64,000 bases of DNA from Vandiemenella viatica (taxonomy: Eukaryota > Arthropoda > Insecta > Orthoptera > Morabidae), in the NCBI GenBank assembly GCA_031002005.1, contig JARYHS010009186.1, positions 103,945,992-104,009,991 on the forward strand. Reading direction: 5' to 3'. Below are positions 1 to 10,680 of the stretch, in pieces. Below the pieces are notes generated by a model, which worked only from the letters and a program-made list of their open reading frames with translations, was not told the DNA's origin and made no database searches. The translations under genes and the position numbers were made by a program. How positions within the stretch are numbered: the first letter of the stretch is position 1; every line of letters begins with the position of its first letter.

Positions 1-398
1 CACTTGCTTGTCCACAAACAATATAGCTTTGAAGAAAATTGATTAGCACGATGGATTATGAAAACTTAATGCACCATTAAAGGAGAATTTGACAGTGAAT
101 TATTATTTGCGGGATCCCATCCACCTAATTAAGATGAGTAATTAATTGCTGAACAGTTTGAAATGCCTCTAAAATTTGATTATATGCATACAATTTTCAG
201 ACCAATAGCTAATTCTACGGAGAATTATGTGTTTCAATTGTTGACAGGAAATTGTCTATTTCAGTACATTAACACAAAAATGAGGGCTTTTTTTGGGGAA
301 AAAATGGCATTTGGCTACATAGGCCATACATCAAACTCAATGTGTTTTTTACTTACCCATAGCAAATGAACTTAGGAAAGTCTGTAACTGTTTTCAAA
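1..398. other. AT-rich stretch, nothing recognised
   Basis: The stretch is AT-rich with only short chance frames. I see no repeat, RNA or protein signature before the foldback element that begins at 399. Confidence 0.5.
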
Positions 399-815
399 TG
401 ACTGGCAAGCAAATAATTTTACTGCAACACAGTTACTTTTGATGATGTTTTAATTTACGCTGTACGTTAAGCGTTTGGAGAAGTGATTCTCATCTTCAAA
501 CGCAATATTAGAACATTTTTAATGCATTTTTGATGTGCGAAGTGCTTGTTTCACTTTCTGCTGGATAAAACTTTTGGAGTTTTCGTTCTTTTGAAGGTTT
601 CTTAAAAACTCGCCACCACAGAAACTCAGACGTCCACATTCTCATAACATTAAATGTAGGTATTATGTGATGTACACTGTTTGAAAGTTATCGTTATATG
701 TACTAATATTGCGTTTGAGAATGAGAATCACTTCTCGTAACGCGTCACCCATAACGTAAATTAAAACATCATCAAAAATAACTGTGTTGCAGTAAAATTA
801 TTTGCTTACCAGTCA
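399..815. mobile_element. Foldback MITE with about 112-bp inverted arms
   Basis: The left arm (399-510) begins TGACTGGCAAGCAAATAATT. The right arm (704-815) is its reverse complement, reading TGACTGGTAAGCAAATAATT, with few mismatches over about 112 bp. The centre (511-703) is unique AT-rich sequence without a coding frame. No transposase is encoded, so any movement would need one in trans. The flanks (TTTCAAA on the left, ATTCAAT on the right) resemble each other but do not form a clean target-site duplication, so I cannot assign a superfamily. The two arms share the block GAAGTGATTCTCAT, which places the symmetry well inside the element and not only at its ends. Confidence 0.8.
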
Positions 816-865
816 ATTCAATGTCATTATCATAACTCTTCCAGTGTACCAGTTTCTCCAGTATA

Positions 866-1022
866 TTGTTTCTACTAAGTGTAGACACTATGGACGGAAA
901 CGACATTCACACACACACACACACACACACAACACTTACACACTAATGCCCTCGGCTGGACTCGAACCGACAACCTTCGGCACGGGGAGCTAGTACTCTA
1001 GCCACTACGCTACAGATCCCGG
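866..1022 (-). mobile_element. tRNA-derived SINE, copy 1 of family A
   Basis: On the minus strand the head begins at about 1022 with CCGGGATCTGTAGCGTAGTG, which resembles an A box. The B box GGTTCGAGTCC follows at about 965. The body GTCCATAGTGTCTACACTTA matches the copy at 13625-13879, so the two belong to one family. This copy contains a (CA)n run and has no clear target-site duplication. It would be transcribed by RNA polymerase III if intact and has no protein of its own. Confidence 0.75.
908..931. repeat. (CA)n microsatellite inside a SINE
   Basis: About 12 uninterrupted CA units lie in the SINE body. The sibling copy at 13.8 kb reads TTCACACGGACTCACAACAC at the same place, so the run probably expanded from a short CA seed. 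Confidence 0.9.
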
Positions 1023-1662
1023 TCAATAATTAGTTACTGGTGACAGTAAACGTTATCCACAGGACTATATTTTTTACTACGTGTTTTTAATTGGTTCTCT
1101 ACGGGTTTTGTATAACTGCCGCTCTTGATGAGCCTGATTGAAAATGATTTTTGTTATGATATTTGCTTTTATTTTCTTTCCATAGAGTGAAGTTTCAAAG
1201 ATTAAAAAGGCGACAAAATGAAATGCTGATATTTACAAATAAAGGCTCTATTTTATATTTTTGCATCAGGTGAAATGTCGGCTGTAATATTATATTTTTC
1301 TTTTAATTATCCGCAGACTCATTACCGCCAGGTTAAAGCAGTAGCTATGAAAAACATTTTTGGTGTCATATTATTAATTTTTTGTACAGCAGAAAAGCTG
1401 CAGGAAACTGTAATCCGACACACTTAATATTACAGATTCAGTTTTGTCAGAGGTCTTTATAGAGAGGGGGAGTTTTGTAACCACGAAATAATTATCCTGA
1501 ATGAAAGGAACAGCTACATGAAATAAGAGTGCGTTGATAAACTTGGATCATAAACACGAATAATGAAATGGCTAAAGGACGTATGGTTTTTGAGTAGTTG
1601 GAATCGTGATGTCAACTTAGTGTCACACCGCCAGAAAATGAATGCATTAAGAGATATGGAAG
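1023..1662. other. No feature recognised
   Basis: AT-rich sequence. I see no long repeat, RNA fold or conserved protein frame. Confidence 0.4.
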
Positions 1663-2120
1663 ATTAATAATAATAATATTTAATTAAATTACAATGGAGC
1701 CCACGCTCCGATGGCAATTTTCCCTACACACCCATCTTCCCCCTTTTCTTCACCCACCTAAATTTGCCCTCTACAAATTTAAACTTTAAATTCTTTCAAT
1801 GTTTTTGGTAAATAATTCATCATTTCTCTTGGTAACTTATTCAAATCGCTGACACCCTTACCTAAAAAAAGAATCTTCCCACACCCTTGTGCCTGAAATC
1901 GAGTGCCAGCTTGTGATCATGGTCATCTTTTTCCTTCCATGCATTACTTTTAATTCTTACACCAGTATTTTTCCATGCCTCATCACTTCTGTCTTGCAAT
2001 GAATCTCATTCCAGCTCTTTTATCATATCTGTTACTGATTGCATTCTGCGAAAATTTCCATAAACAAATCTAGCACCCCTTTTTGCACCCTCTCCAGCTC
2101 CTGTATTTGATATTCAAATT
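1663..2120 (-). mobile_element. 5'-truncated LINE 3' end (same family as 4873-6280)
   Basis: Read on the minus strand this is the C-terminal tail and 3' UTR of a non-LTR retrotransposon, ending in a (TAA)n tail at 1663-1680. It aligns over its length with 4873-5360: both share CTCGATTTCAnGCACAAG-type sequence, CCTTCCATGCA and a TTTATCATAT segment. The truncation at about 2120 leaves no reverse transcriptase motif. 5' truncation is normal for target-primed insertion. The family looks CR1/Jockey-like by the tail peptide of its longer sibling. Confidence 0.75.
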
Positions 2121-3250
2121 AAGAACAGGTATTTACTAAAAAATTTCTTTATGCTTTGACGTCAGCGGGGTCTTTAGTGCTGGAATATTTGCAGTCGATA
2201 AGGAAATTGGACATGATTGTTATCAAGGAATAATTCTTGCGAAACAGAAATATCGATAGGCAGTTCGCGAATCGAATCCGACTCCTGTGAATGTAAAGCT
2301 TACCGCTTGTTTACCACTCCAAGACAAATGACCCGAAAAAACTTGAAATATATACTCTACAGTTTTCTGTGGTCTTACTTTCATATACAAAATAAATTAG
2401 AAATATTCAAGAATAAATATGGAATCATAATTTCTACAATGGTGCTTTAATAGTTTCCACAACATTGGATGATATTCCTAAATATAATTTGTATTGTTCG
2501 AAATACCAGAAGCCCAATACACGGTAGTAATTTAGATTTCATTTCGCTGTGGTGAAATATACTTCGTTTTCTTACAGAGAGCCTGAAACCTTTTAATGTA
2601 TGGTTCTAGAGAAAAATTAATCCACCTTCGGTGGAACACACGAGAAGCTATGAGTTAAGGATGTGATATTATTCTTTCGATTTTTAATTCTCAGAACAGT
2701 TATATAAAAAATGAAGTAATGAAGTTAAAATAAAACAAACAACACTATTTGTAAGCCAGTTTGTTTCTGCGTATTTAGTTTTAAAAAAATAACATGACTG
2801 AAATCAACTGACTAAATAAGACTTGCTCTACATAGTTCTTGATTAGTTGACTATTGTCTTGTTAGCACTCATGCAAAGCGATGAAGAGATGTTACTGTCG
2901 GAATTGACTTATTTTGAATCAAAACGGTGATAAGGATTTACATTTTGTGGTTTTTACTGCCAGAGGCTCAACTTGCCACCCATGGAAATCACCGTCCGGT
3001 ATTTCTAAATAGAAAAATGGTTCTCTGCAAAATAATACGAATGAGATCCAGTGACAAAGTAATCATTATTGAGCTGTACTGACTTGATGTACAGAGTTGT
3101 GTGTATCTGTGTTTCGCAAAATACGTTTTTACCGACTGAGATCAGCCATTGAAGAACGACATATTGCACATTTAAAGTATCACTTCCACCAACAATCTAC
3201 AAAATAGGATTTGAAAACTGCATGAAAAAATGCTTATATTTCAAAAAATG
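2121..3250. other. No feature recognised
   Basis: Mostly AT-rich with a short frame at 2217-2450 that resembles nothing I know. I see no repeat structure. Confidence 0.4.
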
Positions 3251-3258
3251 ATTTAGTG

Positions 3259-4158
3259 CAGCGGTTCCCAACCTTTATTGGTACACGACCCACCTTTAAG
3301 TAAAAAAAAAATTTCACCACCCACCTAATATGAGAGTCTATCTAATATCAGAATGGGAAATGTTGCATGACCTCGATACGCTATCGACTATCCTATCCTA
3401 CGAAAAGGCAAATTTTAGTACAAAGGATTTACTATCAACGAAAACAAGGATTGATAATACATAAAACAACAAACATATTATAGAACGGGAGGCGGCCGCA
3501 CAGACCATCACCTCAACAGGTTGACTGCTGAAATTCCACGATTAGAATTAACGCGATCAGCATATTAAAATGCAACTGGTCTGCCAAGTCGTTGTTTGGT
3601 GGAAACCACTTGCAGACCTGATTTTCGTGGTTGATTGGGAACTTTATAATTGTGTTTTAATGCAACCAAATGTATGGAAATATGGAAGACTGGGAGCAGG
3701 AAAACACAATGGTAAACTTACAAGTCAACCACTAAAATGGGTTTTGTAGGTGTTTCCCACCAAAATATGACTGGGCACATCAGAGCCATTTTAATTTGCA
3801 AATCGAGTTTTAACTAATCCTGGAATTTCAGCTGTCAACTCGATGAGGCTATGCTTTGTGCAGACGCCTCCCGCTTTTTTTTTACAAAGATAATGAAAAA
3901 TACGTTTAATTATTATAAAAACACAACTTTACAATAAGTGAGAGTTCTGGCACTGGTACTGATGAGGGCATCGATATCAGTGCTAACACTGGTTAATTTT
4001 AACATTAAGTCACTTTCTACACATAGTTTATTTCGTGTTTTGTTTTTCAAAAACATTAATATATATTTTGGTGGCAAAAACCTCGATTGTTCCGCGACCC
4101 ACCAAAACACACGCCGCTACCCACCAGTGGGTCGCGACCCATAAGTTGGGAACCGCTG
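3259..4158. mobile_element. hAT-type non-autonomous DNA transposon, 900 bp
   Basis: The element begins CAGCGGTTCCCAACCT and ends AGTTGGGAACCGCTG, giving inverted termini of about 15 bp in the CAGnGG style of hAT elements. It is flanked by a perfect 8-bp duplication, ATTTAGTG, at 3251-3258 and 4159-4166; this length is diagnostic for hAT. No transposase frame is recognisable inside. The centre is occupied by a separate large foldback (3486-3873). The perfect duplication suggests a fairly recent insertion compared with the other repeats here. Confidence 0.9.
3486..3873. repeat. Internal imperfect palindrome within the hAT element
   Basis: The left arm starts CGGGAGGCG and the right arm ends CGCCTCCCG. 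Between them GTTGACTGCTGAAATTCCA pairs with TGGAATTTCAGCTGTCAAC, and TTGTTTGGTGGAAACCACTT pairs with the region around GTGTTTCCCACCAAAATATG. Arms of roughly 180 bp meet near 3680. The transcribed strand could fold into a long imperfect hairpin. Confidence 0.8.
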
Positions 4159-4166
4159 ATTTAGTG

Positions 4167-4872
4167 AGTTGCTGAACTCACTGAAAGTGGTCTGATAGGT
4201 TCGTGGTAATGTGTTTGACATGTCCTCGTCTATTTTCCCATCATATAATGGGATTTTTAATAGCCGTCAAACCGTTCTGCACGTCCAGCAAGTTTTGCTT
4301 TGTATGTATTGAGTGTAGGTCGTCTACATTTGATCGGATTACGTGACAGACAGTCATTTAGTTAGGCCTGAAGCCATGTAATTCTGAAGTATCAGAGCAT
4401 CGTAGCTCTGTAACTTCTGTCGAAATAATGAGTTTTGCGCTGGTTGTTTAATGGACATCCTGGTGCTATTCCTTTGAGTTTAAAGTTTATGTCAGACCCT
4501 GTAATTTCTGGTCTCTGTTCTAACTGGTTGATTGTATTCATGTTGATTTTCAGTTTGTCCTAATTATTGAATAATCTGATGATGCAGTTAATTGCTTATT
4601 GAAAGAATCTAGTTGATTTGTCTTTTATGTAGATTGAATGCCTAAGTCGTAGTGATCTTTGTTTGGCATGTACTGTGGGGCATTAGCTGTAATTCTAATA
4701 AATTTATTCTGTATCACATATCGCATTACAAATTACGTTATTCAGAAAATTTGAAACCTAATTTGCCTCAGAAAGGTTGGCTTAAAAATGGAGGTTTTGT
4801 ATTTTGACCCAGAAAAAAATCAGACATTATGTCACTCAGGTATTAATTATAGTTCCCTTGTTAAATTACTAT
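4167..4872. other. No feature recognised
   Basis: Unique-looking AT-rich sequence between the hAT element and the LINE 3' end. Confidence 0.4.
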
Positions 4873-6280
4873 GTTATTATTAATAATTTAATCGCGATGG
4901 ATCACACTCTCCGGTGACAATTTATTTAGTCATCTAATTACTTCTTTTTATTTTATTTTTGATTGTCTTATATAAACTGACTGTTAAATTCCTCCCCCAT
5001 TTACTAATTTTAAATTCTTTTAGAGTTTTTGTTAAATTATTCATCACTTCAGTTCGTAATTTGTTAAAACACTAATGCCCATACCAACAAAATAAAAAAT
5101 TTCCCACTCCTTGCGTGAAATCGAGTGCCAGCTTGTGCCCATGAACATCTTTTCCCTTCCATGCACTATACCAAATTCTTCGACCAATATCCTTCCAAGC
5201 CCCATCACCAACATATGCCTTGTACAGTTCCGGCACTCTCTTCACCCTCCAACAACTCCCAATCCAGCTCCTTTATCATATTAGTTACTGTCTGGGTCCT
5301 GCAATGATTTACATAAACAAATCTAGCTGCTCTTCTTTGCACGCCATCCAACTCCTGTATATGATACCCAAAATATGGGTCCCAAACTAAAAAACCAACT
5401 ACAACAATGGTCTGACCAAAACTTTGTAACCCAGTTCCCTAACATCTCGGAGACATCCTGTCATCACCCTCTCCAGTAAATAAGGATTTTGTAACCTTTT
5501 CCTACCACCTGCCCAATTTGTCCTGCCCAGTTGAGTTTACTGTCAAAAGTTTTGCCAAGATAATTATACTTAAAGCCTTCAACAAGCAATTTTATCACCA
5601 CCCTATAATCATAGTTTTTTGTCTGTCAACCTAATAAGCTGACTCTACTTGGCATTTATCTTCATTTCATGCTGACCTGTCCATTTATATATTCTATCCA
5701 GATCACTTTTGAAGATGTTCAGAACCTATGATATACCATTATGCCATCTGCAAACAACCTAATTTCTCACCGTAAACCATCAACTCAATCGTTCATTAGA
5801 ATAATGAACAGCAACGGACCCAGCTTGGTGGGTGAGCGGTTAACGCTCTGGCTTTGCATTCGGGATTACGCCGGTTCGAATCCCTGTCAGCGTATTCAGA
5901 TTTGGGTTTTTCCACAGTTTCTCCAAAACACTCCAGGCAAATGCCGGGATGCTGTCTTCAAATGGTCATGGCCGAATTCCTTCCCATTCATTGCCTTCCC
6001 TCCTCCCGCTCCTTATGACCTTGACCGATATGAGGCGTAAAGCAATAAGGAAAAGAAAGAACAGCAACGGTCCCGATACACTACCCTGTGGCACTCCCAT
6101 ATTTACTTCCACCTCTTTTGATAATATTTTTCCAACTCTAACATTTTGCTTCCTGGATTTTAAGAATTCCTCTATCCAGCAAGTAACTCTTTCATCCAAT
6201 CCAGTAGTGTTCAGTTTATTTAAAAGCATTTTATGGCTCCTCTGTCAAATATCTTAGAAAGATCTAGTGCTACGCTTTCA
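4873..6280 (-). pseudogene. Degenerate LINE reverse transcriptase and 3' end (CR1/Jockey-like)
   Basis: Read from about 6280 downwards, the translation gives LDLSKIFD (RT motif A, catalytic Asp retained), then GVPQGSVSGPLLF (motif B region) at about 6060-6090. After an inserted SINE it continues with LFADGIM (motif C, where FADD is expected) at 5734-5757. A tail follows with YLGKTFDSKLNWAGQ and RRAARFVYVNHC, typical of the C-terminal part of CR1/Jockey-like LINE proteins. The 3' end is a (TAA)n tail at 4873-4890. The frame is broken by shifts near 6210 and by stops in the tail, and the second catalytic Asp of motif C is Gly. The element is 5'-truncated inside the RT and is certainly inactive. 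The clade is inferred from motif style only. Confidence 0.85.
5821..6058 (+). mobile_element. tRNA-derived SINE (family B) inserted in a LINE
   Basis: The head reads AGCTTGGTGGGTGAGCGGTT (A box region) with B box GGTTCGAATCC at 5874-5884. The body has GATTTGGGTTTTTCCACAG, a CCAGGCAAATGCCGGGATGC block and GGCCGAATTCCTTCCCA, and the tail is GAGGCGTAAAGCAATAAGG. It is flanked by a 15-bp duplication, GAACAGCAACGG(A/T)CC, at 5806-5820 and 6059-6073 with one mismatch. The duplication lies in LINE coding sequence, so the SINE arrived after the LINE. This is the best full-length reference copy of family B in the window. Confidence 0.92.
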
Positions 6281-6368
6281 ACCTGGCCTCCCTTGTCCCA
6301 GATATCTTACATATAGCTCTGGGATTCACAAGCTAGCACATGTTCGCAAGCTATATGTTAATAATTGT

Positions 6369-6590
6369 TTATTCTCTTTTTTTTTCTTATTGCTTTACGA
6401 CTCGTCGACAGCTAAGGTCATTACAGGCGGGATGGGACTTGTCCTAGTCAAGGAGAAGGACGGAATTCGGCCTTGGCCTCTTTGAAGGAAGCATCCCGGC
6501 ATTCGCCTGGAGTGATTTGGGGAAACCTGGAAAACCCAAATCTGGATGTCCGGACGGCAACCGTTAACCGTTCACCCACAACGCTCGGTT
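6369..6590 (-). mobile_element. tRNA-derived SINE (family B), head internally deleted
   Basis: On the minus strand it starts AACCGAGCGTTGTGGGTGAA and continues into CCAGATTTGGGTTTTCCAGG and GGCCGAATTCCGTCC, ending GAGTCGTAAAGCAATAAGAA. An 11-bp perfect duplication, TTAATAATTGT, sits at 6358-6368 and 6590-6600. About 30 bp of the tRNA-like head between the A-box region and the segment after the B box is missing, so the pol III promoter is broken. The clean duplication implies the loss came after insertion or was tolerated by the source copy. Confidence 0.88.
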
Positions 6591-6739
6591 TAATAATTGT
6601 GAATGGAGGTGCTAAAAGTGTGACCAATTATTACATGATAAAATAAATACAATGTTTCTAGCATATAACTAGTATACTAGCGCCATTCTGTTAGACAGAA
6701 ACCTGCTGAACTGGCAAGGCGCTGCTTAAATCCACGTAA

Positions 6740-7060
6740 AACGAGACACTTGCTTTGTCGTTGTTGATGGCGCAGTTGGAGATTGCAGAGACATTTCCCA
6801 CAGGTGCGGAGCACTGTGAGGGCGATCGCCCGGTAACAGCATTATGCGGACGGCTAAGTGCCCCGGGGGAGCGGCCTTTCTTCCTGCGGACCCTCGCCGC
6901 TCCACCCACAAGGCCAAAGGATCCTTTAACGCCTCTCGCGCCCGCCTCACAGAAATCCCCGCGGCACTCAGCGCCGGCCCTCGCCTTATATTCCATTAGG
7001 GAAAGCTCTCCCCTCGTGTGTCATTCATTAGGAGCCCTCGCAGCGGCCTGAGTTGTCAAG
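6740..7060. other. GC-rich island, possible regulatory element or CpG island
   Basis: Base composition rises sharply against AT-rich flanks, with many CpG dinucleotides such as GGGCGATCGCCCGG, CGCGCCCGCC and CCCCGCGGC. Frames cross it on both strands but resemble no known protein and carry no domain. Embedded AT-rich words include CCTTATATTCCATTAGG and GTCATTCATTAGG. I read it as noncoding; its role is unknown. Confidence 0.45.
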
Positions 7061-7322
7061 TGTAGAGCTGCTGAACAGGTGATATATTCCATTTTCTTGC
7101 CTCGCTTGGACAATTGTTACGGTTTAGACGATTGATGTTTATAAGTTCCAGTAATGTTGTAGTCTTTTTGCCTCTTTACCGTCGACGCAACTTACGAATA
7201 AAGATCCAAACTTTAATCAAATACATTTCACCCAACAAAGCCTTAAGCAGATATTTTTTTAAATTTACTTATTAGCTCTGAGCGTCAAAAATCACAACAC
7301 AGCCATATACCGTTTGTACATA

Positions 7323-7807
7323 CCGGGTGTTTAAAAAATGACCGGTATATTTGAAAAATCAATACAAACTAAACGGGCAGCAATATAAATACAAAGTTTG
7401 TTGCAATATGCTTGGGACAACAGTAAATTTTCAGGCAGACAAACTTTCGAAATTAGTTACAATTTTCAACAACAGATGGCGCTGCAGTCTGGAAAAATCT
7501 GAAGTACGATTATTCGGAGGAATAAACCATTTTTTTCACAGAAAACTTGCAATCTGTGAACAGCACACGCTTACAGCAGAAAGACGACTTACAGAATGGC
7601 GAACTCACAGACTGCGTTTAATTCCAAATCTTTCAAATCGCCTGCAGCGCCATCTGTTGTTGAAAATTGTAACTAATTTCTAAAGTTTGTCTACCTGAAA
7701 ATTTACTGTTGCCCCAAGCATAATGTAACAAACGGTGTATTTCTATCGCTGCCCGTTTAATTTTTATTGATTTTTCAAATATACCGGTCATTTTTTGAAA
7801 CACCCGG
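7323..7807. mobile_element. Tc1/mariner-type MITE, 485 bp, about 170-bp terminal repeats
   Basis: The ends are CCGGGTGTTT...AAACACCCGG, bounded by TA at 7321-7322 and 7808-7809 as expected for an IS630/Tc1/mariner insertion. The left arm (7323-7490) and right arm (7640-7807) are inverted and nearly identical, sharing ATGACCGGTATATTTGAAAA and CAACAGATGGCGCTGCAG. Only about 150 bp in the middle is unpaired. Frames across it are products of the palindrome, not genes. It encodes no transposase. Confidence 0.9.
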
Positions 7808-7809
7808 TA

Positions 7810-8459
7810 TAATGAGGTCATTTTACAGACAAGTAAGGCATTGCACAGATAAGCTAGTCATTATACATTGTAACCAATCATTGTCCGGGATAATTATACA
7901 TAAATGAAAGAGAGAATTTTTTACATCAGATCGACTATTATACATATAGATACATCTATGTGTGTAAACTCCTTAATTAAGTTGATAATAGATGTGGTAC
8001 GATGTACCGCTAGTAGGGAGTACAAGACTCTTCATACATACATGCAGAAAGTAAAACGTTATAAATACGTAAAGCCCATTTAATCGATGTCTTAGTGATA
8101 TTTAAAAAAAAATCATTGTTCATTACACATATTGGAAGTAAAATATTAATAAAAATAAAGAACTAATATATCTAAATTCCAATAGTAGTTGTCTTTCTAA
8201 AACTTACTAATAGTTTGTATAAAACTTCGTTGTTTCCGTGCAACATAGAACAGACACTTATCGGGAAAGGTATTCCGTAGTTAGTTAGCTGTTTCAAGAA
8301 CTTAGGTCGATGATATTTATATCCGGGTCGAGAGAAAACTATATGGTTTATACCATCTATTTCGGAACTGCTACATTCACAGATACCTGTATTCACGATG
8401 TAGTTGTTATGCGAATATGCTGTAATTAAAACGCTTTCTAACTATGTTTTGTGGTGACA
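7810..8459. other. No feature recognised
   Basis: AT-rich sequence between the MITE and the LINE tail. I see no conserved frame. Confidence 0.4.
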
Positions 8460-9790
8460 TTAATTCTCTTCTTCTACGTTAGTCAATCCTGGGATTGGTC
8501 TGCGGCAACATCTTTCAGTATCTGCTGGATGTATTTTAAACGTGATCTTCCTCGATATCTTTTTCCTTCTACCATTCCATCCATTATTGTTTTTACTAAG
8601 CTCTCGTGTTTTAAGATTTTCCACTTAATATTGTCCTCCGAGTTCTTATACTCTTCAATTTAGAGTTATGCTGTCCCGCCTTCTCAAAAATTTCCTCATT
8701 AGTAATCTTGTCCCTCCAGCTAATCATTAACATCCTTCTGTAGCACCATGTGTCAAATGAAATTAATCTTTTTCTCTCTTCTGTACCAACTGTCCAGGTT
8801 TCACATCCATACAGAGCAATACTCCAGATATAAGCTTTTAATATAATTTTCCTCGTTGACCAGCTGATGTTAGCTGTTGTAAAAATTAGTTTCTTTTTGT
8901 TGAACGCTATTTTTGCTTGTGCAGTTCTGCATCTTATCTTATTCTTGCTTTTTCCATTTGTGATTTTGCTTCCTAGGTAGCATCCTCCGATGATTTTCCA
9001 TTTATTTTTATTTTAATTTTGGAGTTTTTATCCTTACGACATACCATGACTTTCGTCTTCGGTTTATTAATTTTCATATTGAACTCATTCCCCATTGTTT
9101 CCAAAATTTTCTTAAAATTCTCTTCACTTTCTGTTAATGTCACAATGCCATCTGCGAATCGAGTCATATTTACTAGTTTTCCCTGTATCTTTATCCCAGC
9201 ATCAGTTTCGTCTCTGATCTTATCCAGTGAGTCTTGAATATAGGCATTGAAAATTAAGGGAGACAGGGCACAGCCTTGTCTGACTCTTTATGTATTGCTG
9301 CTTCCTCTTGTTTATTTCCAATTTTAATTACAGTCGTTTTAATTTTGTAAATTTTCCATAGTAGCAGCCTATCTCTGTATTGTATATCTATTTTTCTGAG
9401 GATCTCAAACATCTTCACCCATTTAACATTATCAAATGCTTTTTCAATATCTATGAAACCTAAATACGGTTTTTTCTCTTTCTCTACCCTCTTTTCTAAT
9501 ATCAGCCTCAGTGCAAGAATAGCTTCCCTTGTACCCCTCCTCTCCCTGAAACCGAATTGGTCTTCCGTTAGAAACTCTTCTACTTGTTTTTCAATTCGTC
9601 GTAATACTAGATTGGTGATAATTTTTTATACTTGTGCTATTAAGCTTATTGTTCAATACTGCTCACAATTTTTAGCACCTAGATGGTTTGGTAAGAAATG
9701 ATCACATTTTTCTCAAAGTCTGGAGGTATTTTTCGATTCTTTTAAATATTCTGTATTAGCTGGAACAATCTTTCTTTCATTACAGGACCA
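8460..9790 (-). pseudogene. Degenerate LINE reverse transcriptase
   Basis: Reading downwards from 9790, the protein shows EDQFGFRERRGTREAILALR at about 9508-9565, then DIEKAFD (motif A, both Asp present) at 9431-9451. A damaged RQG motif B lies near 9290 and RFADGI, in place of RFADD, near 9144-9161. The tail has NMKINKPKTKVMVCRK, MWCYRRMLMISWRDK-like residues near 8740 and a basic C-terminus RGRSRLKYIQQILKDV near 8530. The copy is 5'-truncated just before the RT fingers and has several stops and shifts. It resembles the LINE families with a GRPRLEY C-terminal signature that are common in insect genomes, and the 3' fragment at 25302-25445 is of the same type. I do not assign a clade with certainty. 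Confidence 0.85.
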
Positions 9791-9849
9791 CTTTTTTTTC
9801 AGGAGTTCCGCTTTCAGATTCCATTAAGCTCTTCCGCTCTCTCCACCGT

Positions 9850-10325
9850 TTGGAACCTAGGATTCCTCTTCCGCCTTTGAGACCATTGGCCATGTTTCAC
9901 CTGTAAACCTAGGCAGGGGCCCATACAGGGTGCTACCATCTGGAGCCAGATCGACCCAGGTTTTTTCACGAGTTTGTGATTCCTCCTCCTCCTCCTCTTT
10001 CCTCATCCCTTGCAATATGAGGTTCCGGGCTTCGGACCGGCACCAGGAATCATTCCTTGTGACGGAATTGTCCATTAATTACGTGAGATGAAATACGAGG
10101 GGGGGGGGCGAAATCTCACTAGAGGGGCAGTCAACAGAAATAGCAAGTGATCTTTTTAATTCCTTGAAGAACAGTAGAGCTGGGGGTCTCTCAAGATCTT
10201 ACATCACCATTAAAAGGGGGGGGGGGAGAGTTCCTCCAGATTTCACCAAATTTCACCACCGGGGGGTGATGGGTCCAAAAACACCTTTACCTCTCTGGGC
10301 CCTGAGGAACTGGAAAACCTAGGAC
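9850..10325. other. Repeat-like segment with G-runs, origin unclear
   Basis: This stretch is more GC-rich than its flanks and holds a (TCC)n run near 9979-9997 and G-tracts of 10 and 11 nt at 10099-10108 and 10216-10226. It lies directly downstream, on the minus strand, of an RNase H-like remnant. It may be the 3' untranslated part of that LINE. A 16-mer, CCATTAATTACGTGAG, at 10072-10087 recurs at 13002-13017. Confidence 0.35.
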
Positions 10326-10329
10326 GGAT

Positions 10330-10680
10330 TGGAATTCGGGACTGGATGATATCATAATCTCGGTTTGTTACTAGTGTCCCATTCACATTGCAAGTTGTTC
10401 AACGGATTGGTTTATACTTTTTCAATGCAGCCCGTGTGTAGTATCCGAGTACTGAGGGCGACGTCTAATCTAGCTGCTTCCTTTGCCATGTGATCTACTT
10501 TCTTGTTTATGTACAACCCGTGCATGGCCCTTAATCGAGAGACCTATTTCATCTAGAGCATTCTATTTCTTTTTGTACTATCTGTACTATGAATTGGTAA
10601 GTTCTCTTGACCCAATATTTCTTCTGAATAGAATTCAATACGGTCTGAGTGTCTAAACCTTAAGCAGATAAATATACGCT
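10330..10680 (-). pseudogene. LINE RNase H domain remnant
   Basis: The minus strand gives, across frame changes, DTQTVLNSIQKKYWVKRTYQ, then IGLSIKGHARVVHKQ and DHMAKEAARLDVA. This fits the order D...(helix)...GHAGIxGNExAD.LAKEAA of the RNase H domain at the C-terminus of I/R1/Jockey-type LINE proteins. No RT is attached, and the neighbouring LINE downstream starts afresh inside its RT, so this is a separate broken copy. Frame changes are needed to read it through, which keeps the confidence moderate. Confidence 0.5.

Noticed and set aside
10099..10226. G-quadruplex-like G runs (also 54428, 63591)
   Set aside because: Single long G tracts without the spacing of a four-run motif; more likely slippage products.
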